This document shows, piece after piece, positions 21,820 to 30,157 of a DNA stretch of 64,000 nt. The stretch covers positions 4,616,001-4,680,000 of the forward strand of contig NZ_CP021645.1 of the NCBI RefSeq assembly GCF_006384975.1, in the 5' to 3' direction. Below the pieces are notes generated by a model. That model was given only the letters and a program-made list of their open reading frames with translations. It ran no database searches and was not told where the DNA came from. Origin of the DNA: Pseudomonas oryzihabitans. GTDB taxonomy: Bacteria > Pseudomonadota > Gammaproteobacteria > Pseudomonadales > Pseudomonadaceae. A program made the position numbers and the translations under genes. The first letter of the stretch is position 1. The number at the start of each line of letters is the position of its first letter.

Positions 21820-22851
21820 TCAGGGTACTGACCAAACCTCGCCTGGCACCGGCGTCCGAAAGTCCGCATCCGCCAGACCATGCAGTGCACGCGCCTGGGC
21901 CAGGTCGCGGGGTGGCGCGAATTGCTCTTCATCGCTGAGCGGAAAGGTGCCGAAGTGGATACCGAGGCTGCTGCGCGCTTCCAACACCTGATGGGCGCGC
22001 ACCGCATCGTCCGGGTTGAGATGGCTGTCTTTCATGAACCACCGCGGTTCATAGGCGCCTATGGGTAGCGCGGCGAAGCGCGGTGCGCCCAGGCGCTCGC
22101 GGATCTGGGCGAAATGCGGCCCCCAGCCTGTATCGCCAGCGAAATAGATCGGTCCCGCCGGTGCCTCCAGGACGAAGCCACCCCAGAGCCGGCGATTGGT
22201 GTCGAAGCGGCTGCGCGCCGACCAGTGCTGGCCTGGCACCAGATGCAGGCGTATGCCTTCCTTGAGCGGCACGCTCTGCCACCAGTCCAGCTCCTCGACC
22301 GTGACGAAGCCGGTCTCGCGACGAATCAGCGCGGCGTTGCCCAGGGGCGTCACTACCGGCGTCAGCGGCGAGCGCTCGGCCAGGCGCCTCAGGGTCGCCA
22401 GGTCCAGATGATCGTAGTGGCTGTGGCTGACGAAGATCAGGTCCAGCGGCGGCAGGTCGTCCAGGGCGACGCCGGGAGCGTGATGACGCTTTGGGCCGAT
22501 AAAGGTGAAGGGGCTGACCCGCTCCGACCACACCGGGTCGGTGAGGATGTTGAGGCCCTCGTGCTGGATCAGCAGGGTGGCATGGTTGACGAAGGTCACC
22601 CGCAGCTCGCTACCCTCGACGCGCGGTAGGGGACGCGTCGGCACGGGCGGACCGTCCTGCCAGGTCCACTGCGGACGGGTCCGGGTGAACTGCCACTTGA
22701 GCAATGTCCAGAGGCTCTTGTCTTCGCGTGGCGCCAGATTGTAGAAGCGCTCGCCGTCGAAGTGGTCGGAGCGCGGGCCTTCGTAGGCCGATGAGGCACA
22801 ACCGGCCAAGGTCAGAAGGTGGATCAGCCACAGCGGACGAAAGATGCGCAT
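21820..22851 (-). CDS. MBL-fold metallo-hydrolase, lipoprotein
   Basis: 343 residues. A signal peptide with lipobox LAGC is at about residues 15-18, so it is membrane-anchored. The metallo-beta-lactamase core has FVNHATLLIQHEGLNILTDP, then LIFVSHSHYDHLDLATLRRL (the HxHxDH zinc motif), VPGQHWSAR, FAGDTGWG and ESRWF-type end. It resembles the RomA/NAPE-PLD-like branch, whose substrates in bacteria are mostly unknown. It converges on the emfourin gene with only 4 bases between stops. Confidence 0.85.
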   Translation of the reverse strand: MRIFRPLWLIHLLTLAGCASSAYEGPRSDHFDGERFYNLAPREDKSLWTLLKWQFTRTRPQWTWQDGPPVPTRPLPRVEGSELRVTFVNHATLLIQHEGLNILTDPVWSERVSPFTFIGPKRHHAPGVALDDLPPLDLIFVSHSHYDHLDLATLRRLAERSPLTPVVTPLGNAALIRRETGFVTVEELDWWQSVPLKEGIRLHLVPGQHWSARSRFDTNRRLWGGFVLEAPAGPIYFAGDTGWGPHFAQIRERLGAPRFAALPIGAYEPRWFMKDSHLNPDDAVRAHQVLEARSSLGIHFGTFPLSDEEQFAPPRDLAQARALHGLADADFRTPVPGEVWSVP

Positions 22852-22901
22852 GGGACCTCGGACGATTAGACTGGACGGCCCAGCTTACCTCCTAGCTATC
22901 C

Positions 22902-23516
22902 ATGCCACGAAATCCTCGTTCCGCTGCCGGCCCCCGGCCCCGCCGCCAGGCCAAGGCGCCGCCGGCCGAGCCACGACTCCTGCTGCTCAACAAACCCTTC
23001 GATGTACTCACCCAGTTCGCCGACGCCGATGGCCGGGCGACGCTCAAGGCCTTCGTCGCGGTTCCGGGGGTCTATCCTGCCGGCCGCCTGGACCGCGACA
23101 GCGAAGGGCTGCTGTTGCTGACCAACGATGGCCAACTGCAGGCGCGCATCGCCGATCCCAAGCACAAGCTACCCAAGACCTATTGGGCGCAGGTCGAAGG
23201 CACGCCTACCGAAGAGCAACTGCAGCGCCTGCGGCAGGGCGTGGAGCTCAACGACGGCCCCACCCTGCCAGCCGAGGCGCGGCTATTGGCCGAGCCACCC
23301 GTGCTCTGGGAGCGCGATCCGCCAGTGCGTTTTCGCAAGAGCGTGCCCACCGCCTGGGTGGAGTTGACCATTCGCGAAGGGCGTAACCGCCAGGTAAGGC
23401 GCATGACGGCCGCCGTCGGCCTGCCTACCTTGCGGCTGGTGCGGGTACGCATTGGTCCCTGGACGCTGGACGACCTGGCGCCGGGGCAATGGCGCGAGGT
23501 ACCGGCGTCCTTATAG
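22902..23516 (+). CDS. rluE: 23S rRNA pseudouridine synthase RluE
   Basis: 204 residues of the RsuA family: [40 protein letters not shown] (catalytic Asp in G-R-L-D), [35 protein letters not shown]. There is no S4 domain before the catalytic domain beyond a basic Arg/Pro-rich leader, as in RluE. RluE modifies U2457 of 23S rRNA in E. coli. It is divergent from the MBL gene and 7 bases from the convergent HAMP gene. Confidence 0.88.
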   Translation: MPRNPRSAAGPRPRRQAKAPPAEPRLLLLNKPFDVLTQFADADGRATLKAFVAVPGVYPAGRLDRDSEGLLLLTNDGQLQARIADPKHKLPKTYWAQVEGTPTEEQLQRLRQGVELNDGPTLPAEARLLAEPPVLWERDPPVRFRKSVPTAWVELTIREGRNRQVRRMTAAVGLPTLRLVRVRIGPWTLDDLAPGQWREVPASL

Positions 23517-23523
23517 TTGGCTC

Positions 23524-24489
23524 TCAGTCCTGCCGCTGGCTGGCAGCGTCCTGCAGATCCCGGGCGACGTCCGTCAGCCGTCGGCTGATGTCCTTCAGCG
23601 TCTGCGGTTCGAGGGGGCGCTGTGGCTGGCCCGGCTCGGTCAGCAATTGGCTGGCCAGCAGGGCGCTCAGGGCGCCGATCTCGGCTGCCTGGTTGCGCAA
23701 GTCATGAGTATGCTGAACGGCGGCGTCGCGCAAGAGGTTGGTGCTGTGGGTCAGGCGGCCCAGTTCGTCATCCCGACCATTGGTCAGGCGCTCGCCGAAA
23801 CGACCGCGGGCCAGCAGGTCCAGTTGCCGAGCGCAGGCTACCAGGGGATCGACCAACCGGCGTTCCACCAGGCGCACGCCGAGGAACAGCAAGCCAACGC
23901 CACAGAGTAGCAGCGCCAGGCCGCCCAACAGGATGTCGCGCTGGGCTTCGGCGCGGATGGTGGCGATCTCGACCTGGGTACGTCCGTGCAGTTCGTAGAC
24001 CAGCGCGGCGAAGGCGTCGGCGGTGTCCCGGTCGATACCGCGGACCTCGGCATCGCCCGCTTGCGGATTGCGGTCGTGCGCGAGATAGGCCGCATGTCCG
24101 GCTCGGTAGCGCTCGCCCAGGCGAGCATGTTGCGCACGTAGCGCCGTCACGCGCAGCTGCAGGTCCGGGCCGAGCGTGGCGGCCAGTTGCTGCAGGCGCT
24201 GATCGACCTCTGCTTCGCGGGCCAGGAAGGCCTGCCAGTAGCGCGTGGCGGTCTCCGGATCGCCGCCGCGTAACAGGAAATTCTTCCACTCCTGCACCTG
24301 GATCTTGAAGATCAGCTGGGTGTCGTCGATTTCCACCAGCCGCTCCAGCGGGCCTTCGATCAACGCCTGGTAGCGGTGCAGCTCGCGGGATAGCAGGGCG
24401 AAGCCGGCCAGGGCGATCAGCAGCATCAGCAGCAGGCTGCCACCGAACAGGAGCAGGCTCTGGCTGCGGAGCGAGCGGGCGAAGAGCAT
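23524..24489 (-). CDS. Membrane receptor with HAMP domain but no output domain
   Basis: 321 residues. TM1 is at about 13-33 (LLLFGGSLLLMLLIALAG), then a helical periplasmic sensor of about 155 residues with a four-helix-bundle feel (QLIFKIQVQEWKNFLLRGGD is typical of chemoreceptor-like sensors). TM2 is at about 190-210, then a HAMP (LVDPLVACARQLDLLARGRF, DDELGRLTHSTNLLRDAAVQ). Only about 60 residues follow. No kinase, GGDEF or MCP signalling hairpin is present. It could be a truncated chemoreceptor or a regulatory subunit acting through HAMP contacts. Confidence 0.75.
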   Translation of the reverse strand: MLFARSLRSQSLLLFGGSLLLMLLIALAGFALLSRELHRYQALIEGPLERLVEIDDTQLIFKIQVQEWKNFLLRGGDPETATRYWQAFLAREAEVDQRLQQLAATLGPDLQLRVTALRAQHARLGERYRAGHAAYLAHDRNPQAGDAEVRGIDRDTADAFAALVYELHGRTQVEIATIRAEAQRDILLGGLALLLCGVGLLFLGVRLVERRLVDPLVACARQLDLLARGRFGERLTNGRDDELGRLTHSTNLLRDAAVQHTHDLRNQAAEIGALSALLASQLLTEPGQPQRPLEPQTLKDISRRLTDVARDLQDAASQRQD

Positions 24490-24551
24490 GGGACGTCTCG
24501 ACGAGAGGGGCAGAGCCGCAGCTTAGGGCGCCCGCGCGCCGAAGACCAGTC

Positions 24552-25151
24552 TTAGGCCGAGACCAATAGTTGTACGGCAACGGCGAACATCACCAGCGCC
24601 ACCAGCAGATCGATCAAGCGCCAGACATTCGGACGGGCCAGATAGGGCGCGGCCCAGGCGGCGCCCAGGGCGAGGCCGAAGAACCACAGCATGGAGGCGG
24701 TGGCGGCGCCGAACACATAGGCCAGGGGCGCGGCCTGCTGGCTGCCCAGGGAGCCCACCAGCAGCACCGTGTCCAGATAGACGTGGGGGTTGAGCAGGGA
24801 CACCGCGGCGGCGGCGAGCAGGGCCTGGCGCCGGCTGCGCGGACTCGTGGCGTCCAGCTTGCTCATGGCGGCCGGCCGCCAGGCGCGGCGCAGGGCCTGG
24901 ACGCCGTACCAGAGCAGGAAGCCCGCGCCACCCCAGCGCAGGACAGCCACCAGCAGCGGGCTGTGCTGGAGCAGCGCGGCCAGGCCCAGGACGCCCGCGG
25001 CCACCAGCACCACGTCGCAGGTCAGGCAGAAGGCGGCGATGGCCAGTTGATGCTCGCGCCGCAGCCCCTGGGCCAGCAGGTAGGTGTTCTGGGCGCCCAG
25101 CGCCATGATGAGGCTGGCCATGGTCAGCAGGCCGGTGAAGTAGCTGTTCAT
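24552..25151 (-). CDS. argO: LysE/ArgO-family amino-acid exporter
   Basis: 199 residues, six predicted helices. Family motif MALGAQNTYLLAQGLRREH sits in TM1, with VSLLNPHVYLDTVLLVGSLG in the middle (the N-P-x-x-x-x-D motif). It exports arginine or lysine. The start at 25151 is chosen over an upstream one 29 codons earlier, which would run into the operator. It is divergent from a LysR regulator of the ArgP type, the classic arrangement for ArgP-activated argO. Confidence 0.88.
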   Translation of the reverse strand: MNSYFTGLLTMASLIMALGAQNTYLLAQGLRREHQLAIAAFCLTCDVVLVAAGVLGLAALLQHSPLLVAVLRWGGAGFLLWYGVQALRRAWRPAAMSKLDATSPRSRRQALLAAAAVSLLNPHVYLDTVLLVGSLGSQQAAPLAYVFGAATASMLWFFGLALGAAWAAPYLARPNVWRLIDLLVALVMFAVAVQLLVSA

Positions 25152-25207
25152 TACGCGAAGAGGTGCCGTGGTCGTGGAGTGGCTGCCACCTTGCCGGGTT
25201 TGCGAGT

Positions 25208-25231
25208 ATAAGAAAAACCAATATTCCTTAT
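25208..25231. promoter_or_regulatory. Operator/promoter region between argO and argP
   Basis: ATAAG and CTTAT lie as an inverted repeat 24 bases across with an AT-rich interior, in an otherwise GC-rich intergenic region. TATACT (25205-25210 on the minus strand) is a good -10 for argO with only a poor -35, as expected for an activator-dependent promoter. It is the likely ArgP site. Confidence 0.5.
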
Positions 25232-25249
25232 GCAGCATTAGCTAAATCG

Positions 25250-26137
25250 ATGATCGACTACAAATTGCTCGAAGCCCTGGCCGTGGTGGTGGAAGAGGGC
25301 GGCTTCGAGCGCGCCGCGCGGCGTCTGGGGCTATCGCAATCGGCGGTCTCCCAGCGCATCAAGTTGCTCGAGGCCCGGGTCGGCCAGGCCGTGCTGGTTC
25401 GCGAAACGCCGCCCCAGCCCACCGCCCCTGGGTTGCGCCTGCTGCGCCATATCCAGCAGGTACGACTGCTGGAGGCTGATCTGGGCAGCGAGGTACCGGG
25501 CCTGGCCGAGGACGCGCCGCAACGGCTGCGCATTGCCCTCAATGCCGACAGCCTGGCGACCTGGTGGGCCGTCGCGGTGGGCCCTTGGGTGACGCAGCAG
25601 GCCGTGCTGCTGGATCTGGTGGTGGAAGACCAAGACGTGGTGCTGCGCCGCATGCGCGCGGGCGAGGTGGCGGCCTGTCTTTGCGCCAGTGGCCAACCGC
25701 TGGCCGGCGCCCGCGTCAGTACCTTGGGCGCCATGCGCTATCGTGCCCTGGCCAGTCCCGCCTTCTGTGCCCGGCACCTGGCCGAGTTGCCGGATGCCCG
25801 CGCCCTGGCACGAGCGCCGGCCATCGTCTTCGGCCCGGACGATCGCTTACAGCACCGCTACCTCGAACAACTCGGCGTCACCCAGCCGTTCGACTACCAC
25901 CTCTGTCCGTCCGCCGAGGGCTTTCTACAACTGACCCTGAGCGGCATCGGCTGGGGGCTGCTGCCGGACATGCAGAGCGCCGCCGCTCGTGCGAGTGGGG
26001 CGCTGGTGGATCTGGCGCCCGGTCATTGGGTGGACGTGCCGCTGTTCTGGCATCACTGGCGCAATGGCGGTACGTCCTTGCAGGCCCTGACCCGGCACCT
26101 GGAGCGGACCGCCGGTGACTGGCTGGTGCGCGACTAG
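25250..26137 (+). CDS. argP: LysR-family regulator ArgP
   Basis: 295 residues from ATG 25250. The N-terminal HTH is MIDYKLLEALAVVVEEGGFE, RAARRLGLSQSAVSQRIKLL, typical of ArgP/IciA. The effector domain has LRIALNADSLATWWAVAVGP, LDLVVEDQDVVLRRMRAGEV and GWGLLPDMQ. ArgP senses lysine/arginine and activates the exporter gene opposite. Length and order agree with the family. Confidence 0.9.
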   Translation: MIDYKLLEALAVVVEEGGFERAARRLGLSQSAVSQRIKLLEARVGQAVLVRETPPQPTAPGLRLLRHIQQVRLLEADLGSEVPGLAEDAPQRLRIALNADSLATWWAVAVGPWVTQQAVLLDLVVEDQDVVLRRMRAGEVAACLCASGQPLAGARVSTLGAMRYRALASPAFCARHLAELPDARALARAPAIVFGPDDRLQHRYLEQLGVTQPFDYHLCPSAEGFLQLTLSGIGWGLLPDMQSAAARASGALVDLAPGHWVDVPLFWHHWRNGGTSLQALTRHLERTAGDWLVRD

Positions 26138-26220
26138 CGGCGTAGGCGCGAGGCTTTGGTTACACTGCGCGACCGGTCGCCATTGCCGCGACCGTGGCCT
26201 TTTCAGGGAATCCCAGCGAC

Positions 26221-27165
26221 ATGCGTATCTTGATCACGGGTGCCAGTGAAGCCCTCGGCGCGGGCCTGGCCTGCGATCTGCTCGACCGCGGCCAATTGGT
26301 GCGCGTACACGGCCGTCCCGGCGCGACCCTGGATGCCCTGGTCGAGCGCGGCGCCGAGTATCGCCCGGCCTTGCTCGACCAGCCCGAGCAGGTGGTGGCG
26401 CTGTGCGACGACATCGATGCCGTCGCCCACTGCGCCGATGTGGCCGGTGTACCGACCGCCGCGGCTCTCGCCCAGGGCCATGTGCTGATCGAGGCCTGTC
26501 TGCAGCAGCGGGTCGCCCAATTCGTCTACGTGTCGTCTGCCCGCGTCTATGAAAGAGGCGGCGAGGCGCTCAAGGAAGACCAGGTGCCGGCCAAGCCGCG
26601 CGGCAGCGAGGCCCAGCGGCGCCTGCAACTGGAACGCCTGGCCCTGGCCGCCGGCGAGTTCGGTCCGCAGGTGACGGTGCTGCGTCCGGCCCAGGTGCTC
26701 GGCCTGGCCGATCGGGAGTGGGCGCGTTGGCTGCTCGAACGCGCCCGGGCCAAGCAGCTCTGGCGGCGCGGCAATGGCCTCAATCGGTGGGACTTCACCA
26801 GCGCGACCAACCTGCGCCAGGCGCTGGTGACGCTACTGCTGGAACAGCCGGCGACGGCCGCCGGCAAGGTGTTCAACATAAGCGACGCCCAGCCGCTGGT
26901 GTGCTGGGACGCCATCAACTTCCTGCTGCGCCGCTTCGAGCTGCCGCCCGTGACCGAGGCGAAGGTTCTCGATCCCCGGCAGCTCTATGCCCGGCTACGC
27001 ACCCCGCGCCACGAATCGCGCTGGACCAAGCTGCTGGACAGCCCTGTCACCCTGGACATCCGCGCCGCTCAGGAGGCCTTCGGTTATCGTCCCGAGGCCA
27101 GTTCCTGGGCGGCGCTGGAGGAGTATCGCCCGCGTGGCCGTCAGCCCCGTAGCGGGCCGACGTAG
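26221..27165 (+). CDS. NAD-dependent epimerase/extended SDR-family protein
   Basis: 314 residues from ATG 26221. The Rossmann start is MRILITGASEALGAGLACDL (G-x-x-x-x-x-G spacing), and the family features DIDAVAHCADVAGVPTAA, QFVYVSSARVYERGG and VTVLRPAQVLGL are visible. After the VSS-RVYERGG strand I do not see the usual Tyr-x-x-x-Lys catalytic pair; the corresponding stretch reads KPRGSEAQRRLQLE. It may be a non-catalytic relative or use other residues. Substrate is unknown. Its end overlaps the convergent small gene by 25 bases. Confidence 0.8.
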   Translation: MRILITGASEALGAGLACDLLDRGQLVRVHGRPGATLDALVERGAEYRPALLDQPEQVVALCDDIDAVAHCADVAGVPTAAALAQGHVLIEACLQQRVAQFVYVSSARVYERGGEALKEDQVPAKPRGSEAQRRLQLERLALAAGEFGPQVTVLRPAQVLGLADREWARWLLERARAKQLWRRGNGLNRWDFTSATNLRQALVTLLLEQPATAAGKVFNISDAQPLVCWDAINFLLRRFELPPVTEAKVLDPRQLYARLRTPRHESRWTKLLDSPVTLDIRAAQEAFGYRPEASSWAALEEYRPRGRQPRSGPT

Positions 27166-27437
27166 CGATTGGCGGACGCCAGGAATTCACGGCTGACGAA
27201 GCCCGATTCCTGGATATCCAGTGTCGGTCGCGGCAATTCAGCGGGCAGTTGCACGCCACTGAGCGCGGCCAGCCGTTCGCCCAGCGCGCGGGTCTCGGCC
27301 TCGCTGGAGCGCAAGCTGGCCACCAGCATCCGGGGTATGGCATCGGTCTCTTCGAGGTGGATCGTCAGGCCCTGTTCTTTCCGCAATTGGCGGCGCAGGG
27401 CGGTAAGGCAATCGACGTACGCTTTGCTGTATTCCAT
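27141..27437 (-). CDS. Conserved-type hypothetical protein, about 98 residues
   Basis: Starts MEYSKAYVDCLTALRRQLRK at the first ATG; a TTG 14 codons upstream is possible. It is helical, with QGLTIHLEETDAIPRMLVAS and a C-terminal SREFLASANRYVGPLRG. No family was recognised. It overlaps the tail of the SDR gene on the other strand by 25 bases. Support comes from composition and the absence of a better frame, not homology. Confidence 0.5.
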   Translation of the reverse strand: MEYSKAYVDCLTALRRQLRKEQGLTIHLEETDAIPRMLVASLRSSEAETRALGERLAALSGVQLPAELPRPTLDIQESGFVSREFLASANRYVGPLRG

Positions 27438-27692
27438 GCTGACCAACGTCCAGTGATTGAGATGCGTTGTGTGAGGCAAGTCGCATACCAGGAGCTGGAT
27501 AGCGTCAAGAACGCACCTTTAGCCAGGTAGTGCTGTTCCATTTGCGCCGTGATAGCGCATTGATATCGACGTAGTGTGCGTTTCGGTGCACGATCCCGAT
27601 ACGAAAGCTGCGGTGGGCTACCTCGCGTTGGCTGTCACGACCGCTATACTGGCCGCGATTTTGCCTTTCCTGCCCCTGGTCATAGGTCTGCC

Positions 27693-28544
27693 ATGCGCAA
27701 CGATCTTCTCGATGAAATGGATAACGTGCCGAGTCTGAAGCCGGAACGTGACGATCGCCCCTTGAGTCGGCGGCCTACCGACGGTGACGACGAACCCTAT
27801 CGCGAGCCCGTCGGCCATGCCCGCCCGGCCCGACGCGGGCCTTCCACGGCGCCCCTGTGGGTATTGGTCGCCGCCCTTACCCTGGCCTTGGCCGGCGTCG
27901 CCTGGTGGAGCCACCAGCAACTGGTGCTGATGCAGGACCAGGTGGTGGCCACCCAGGAAAATTTCGCCCGCATCAGCGAAGACGCCCAGGGGCGGCTGAG
28001 GGATATCTCCGGCAAGCTGGTGGAGAGCGAATCTTCAGGCACCACCAGCCGCGAAGCCTTGCTGCTGCAGGTCAAGACGTTGCAGACCAAGGTCGCCGAA
28101 CTCAGTCGCCAGCAGCAGGGCGTGGCGGATAACCAGCAAGCCCAGGACAATCGCCTGCAAGACCTCACCACCGCGCTGGAGACGGTGCAGAACGGCAGTG
28201 GCACGGTGGATAGCCGCTTGAAGGCGTTGGCCGACGAGCAGGCCGCGCTGAAGCACGGCCTGGCCCAGACCGGCACCCTGGCCGAGCAGGTCGCCAATCT
28301 GACGGCGCAGAACAAGGCGTTGCAGGCGGACATCGCCGCGCTCAAGAAGCCGAGCGCTCAGAGCCAGTCGCTGGGCGACATCCAGCAGGACCTGCTGGTG
28401 CTGCGCAGCGAGCTCGACGCCCGTCCGGTCGGCCCGGACAGCAAGGAATTCGACGCCTTCCGCCTGCAGACCACGAGAAACATCACCACCCTGCAGAGCC
28501 AGGTACAGAACCTGCAGCAGCAGATCAGCTCCGTGGCGCGTTGA
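27693..28544 (+). CDS. Membrane-anchored coiled-coil protein
   Basis: 283 residues from ATG 27693. A charged cytoplasmic N-terminus (about 50 residues) precedes one membrane helix (LWVLVAALTLALAGVAWW, about 51-68), then a 200-residue coiled coil rich in Gln, Leu, Ala and Glu (repeated SRQQQGVADNQQAQDNRLQD-like stretches). No catalytic domain is seen. Topology is like other single-pass proteins with periplasmic coils. It may act as a scaffold or spacer. The 3' end overlaps the ion-channel gene by 20 bases tail to tail. Confidence 0.7.
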   Translation: MRNDLLDEMDNVPSLKPERDDRPLSRRPTDGDDEPYREPVGHARPARRGPSTAPLWVLVAALTLALAGVAWWSHQQLVLMQDQVVATQENFARISEDAQGRLRDISGKLVESESSGTTSREALLLQVKTLQTKVAELSRQQQGVADNQQAQDNRLQDLTTALETVQNGSGTVDSRLKALADEQAALKHGLAQTGTLAEQVANLTAQNKALQADIAALKKPSAQSQSLGDIQQDLLVLRSELDARPVGPDSKEFDAFRLQTTRNITTLQSQVQNLQQQISSVAR

Positions 28545-29580
28545 TCGGATCTATCTCGCTGCGCTGCCATTCATGCGGCCAGAGCTCGCCATCGAGTTGG
28601 TCGAGCCGGCGCTGCAGCACCTTCTGCTTGAACACCTCCAGGATCTCCACCAGCACCTCGTCCAGGGCGCTGTCCTGGGCGCCGCTGGGCAGACTCTGAT
28701 CGAAGCCCTGATCGGCCAGCCGGCTGGCCAGGGCGCGGAAATCACGGGTGCGCAGGCTGGCCGCCGCCTCCCGTACCAAGCCGTTGACGATATCGGTGAG
28801 CACCCCGTCCAGGGTGTCGGCCAGGCGGTCGCCCATGGGCAGGCGCTTGAGCCGGGCAAGCTCGGGGTTGTCGTCCAGAGCTCGCCCTACCACGTCGCCC
28901 ACCAGTCGCTCCAGGGTGGCGCGATTTTGTGCGTAGCCCTGTTCCACCAGCGCCTGGATGCGTAGCGCCATGCCATCGATGAGCCGCTGCTTGCGCGGGC
29001 GAAGGACGCGGTCGATCACGCTCTGGGAGAAGTCGTCGCGGGTATTCAATTCATCCTGCAACTCGCCGCAGATCTTGATCATCACCCGGTCCGACAGGTC
29101 CTCCATGAGCAACTGGTAGTAGTGGTTGAACAGGCGGTAGGGCCGCCAGTGGCGCATGTCGATCAGCCCCAGGCGCTGCAGGCGCAGCAGCAGCGAGATG
29201 ATGCGCAACGCCCGCAGCAGGCGGAAGCCACCCAGCGGGATACAGCCGAGCACGTCGTACCAATGGATGAAGGGATAGTGATACCAGCGCGCATGACGGC
29301 GTTCGACCACCGCCACCAGCCAGCCGAGCAGCACGTCGGCGATGAAGAAGGCGACGAATACCAGGTCGATGCTGGTGAAGTGGGCGTGAATGCGTTCGCC
29401 ATAGAAGGCGTGAAAGCCTGGCAGCAAGGCGGCCAGGGCGCGATTGAGCGGGCCCAGGGCATAGAGACTGTCGAACAGGATCAGCGCCAGGTTCACGCAG
29501 ACCAGGATCAGGATGAGGCCGTCCCAGAGCGCGAGCAGGCCCTCGTGGCGGCGCGCGGGTGGTGCCGCAGGCGCGCTCAT
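28525..29580 (-). CDS. Ion-channel-like membrane protein
   Basis: 351 residues. About four membrane segments are in residues 15-150, including GLILILVCVNLALILFDSLY, DLVFVAFFIADVLLGWLVAV and an arginine-spaced helix FRLLRALRIISLLLRLQRLG resembling a voltage-sensor S4. No potassium-filter TVGYG was seen, so it may be a sensor-only or divergent channel. The C-terminal 200 residues are helical and soluble. It follows the cobalamin adenosyltransferase with a four-base overlap. Confidence 0.7.
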   Translation of the reverse strand: MSAPAAPPARRHEGLLALWDGLILILVCVNLALILFDSLYALGPLNRALAALLPGFHAFYGERIHAHFTSIDLVFVAFFIADVLLGWLVAVVERRHARWYHYPFIHWYDVLGCIPLGGFRLLRALRIISLLLRLQRLGLIDMRHWRPYRLFNHYYQLLMEDLSDRVMIKICGELQDELNTRDDFSQSVIDRVLRPRKQRLIDGMALRIQALVEQGYAQNRATLERLVGDVVGRALDDNPELARLKRLPMGDRLADTLDGVLTDIVNGLVREAAASLRTRDFRALASRLADQGFDQSLPSGAQDSALDEVLVEILEVFKQKVLQRRLDQLDGELWPHEWQRSEIDPINAPRS

Positions 29581-30137
29581 GGTCGCGCGGCCTGCCAGAG
29601 CACCTCGCTCACGCCTTGGCGCCGGGCGACGATGCGCGCCGCGACGAACAGCAGGTCGGACAGGCGATTGAGATAGGGCAAGCCCTGGCCTTCCAACGGC
29701 TCCACCGCATGCAGACTACGGCAGCGGCGCTCGGCACTGCGCGCCAGGGTACGGCAGACATGGGCCTGGGCCACGGCGCGGGAGCCGCCAGGCAGGATGA
29801 AGTTCTCCAGCGGACCCAGCTCGGCGTTCCAGCCGTCGATGACCTGCTCCAGCCGCTCGATCTCAGCCGCCTGTAGGGCACGGTAGCTGGGCATGGCCAG
29901 CTCGCCGCCGAGATCGAACAGCCGGTGCTGGCAGGGCGCCAGGACAGCTCTCACCTCGGCCAGGCGCTCATCGTCAGCCAAGTCGGCGAGCAGCAGGCCC
30001 AGGGCGCTGTTGAGTTCGTCCACCGCGCCGATGGCCTCGATGCGCGGATGGTCCTTGGGTACCCGGCTGCCATCGGCGAGGCCGGTGTCGCCGGCGTCGC
30101 CCTTGCGGGTGTAGATCTCGGTGAGGCGAAAACCCAT
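29577..30137 (-). CDS. Cob(I)yrinic acid a,c-diamide adenosyltransferase, PduO type
   Basis: 186 residues: IYTRKGDAGDTGLADGSRVP (ATP-binding TRxGDxGxT), HPRIEAIGAVDELNSALGLL, FDLGGELAMP, ENFILPGGSRAVAQAHVCRT and RLSDLLFVAAR. It makes adenosylcobalamin from cob(I)alamin and ATP. No other cobalamin gene is nearby, so it probably serves salvage. The stop overlaps the start of the ion-channel-like gene by four bases, an odd partner. Confidence 0.92.
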   Translation of the reverse strand: MGFRLTEIYTRKGDAGDTGLADGSRVPKDHPRIEAIGAVDELNSALGLLLADLADDERLAEVRAVLAPCQHRLFDLGGELAMPSYRALQAAEIERLEQVIDGWNAELGPLENFILPGGSRAVAQAHVCRTLARSAERRCRSLHAVEPLEGQGLPYLNRLSDLLFVAARIVARRQGVSEVLWQAARP

Positions 30138-30157
30138 GGTGCAGCTCCTGACTGAGT

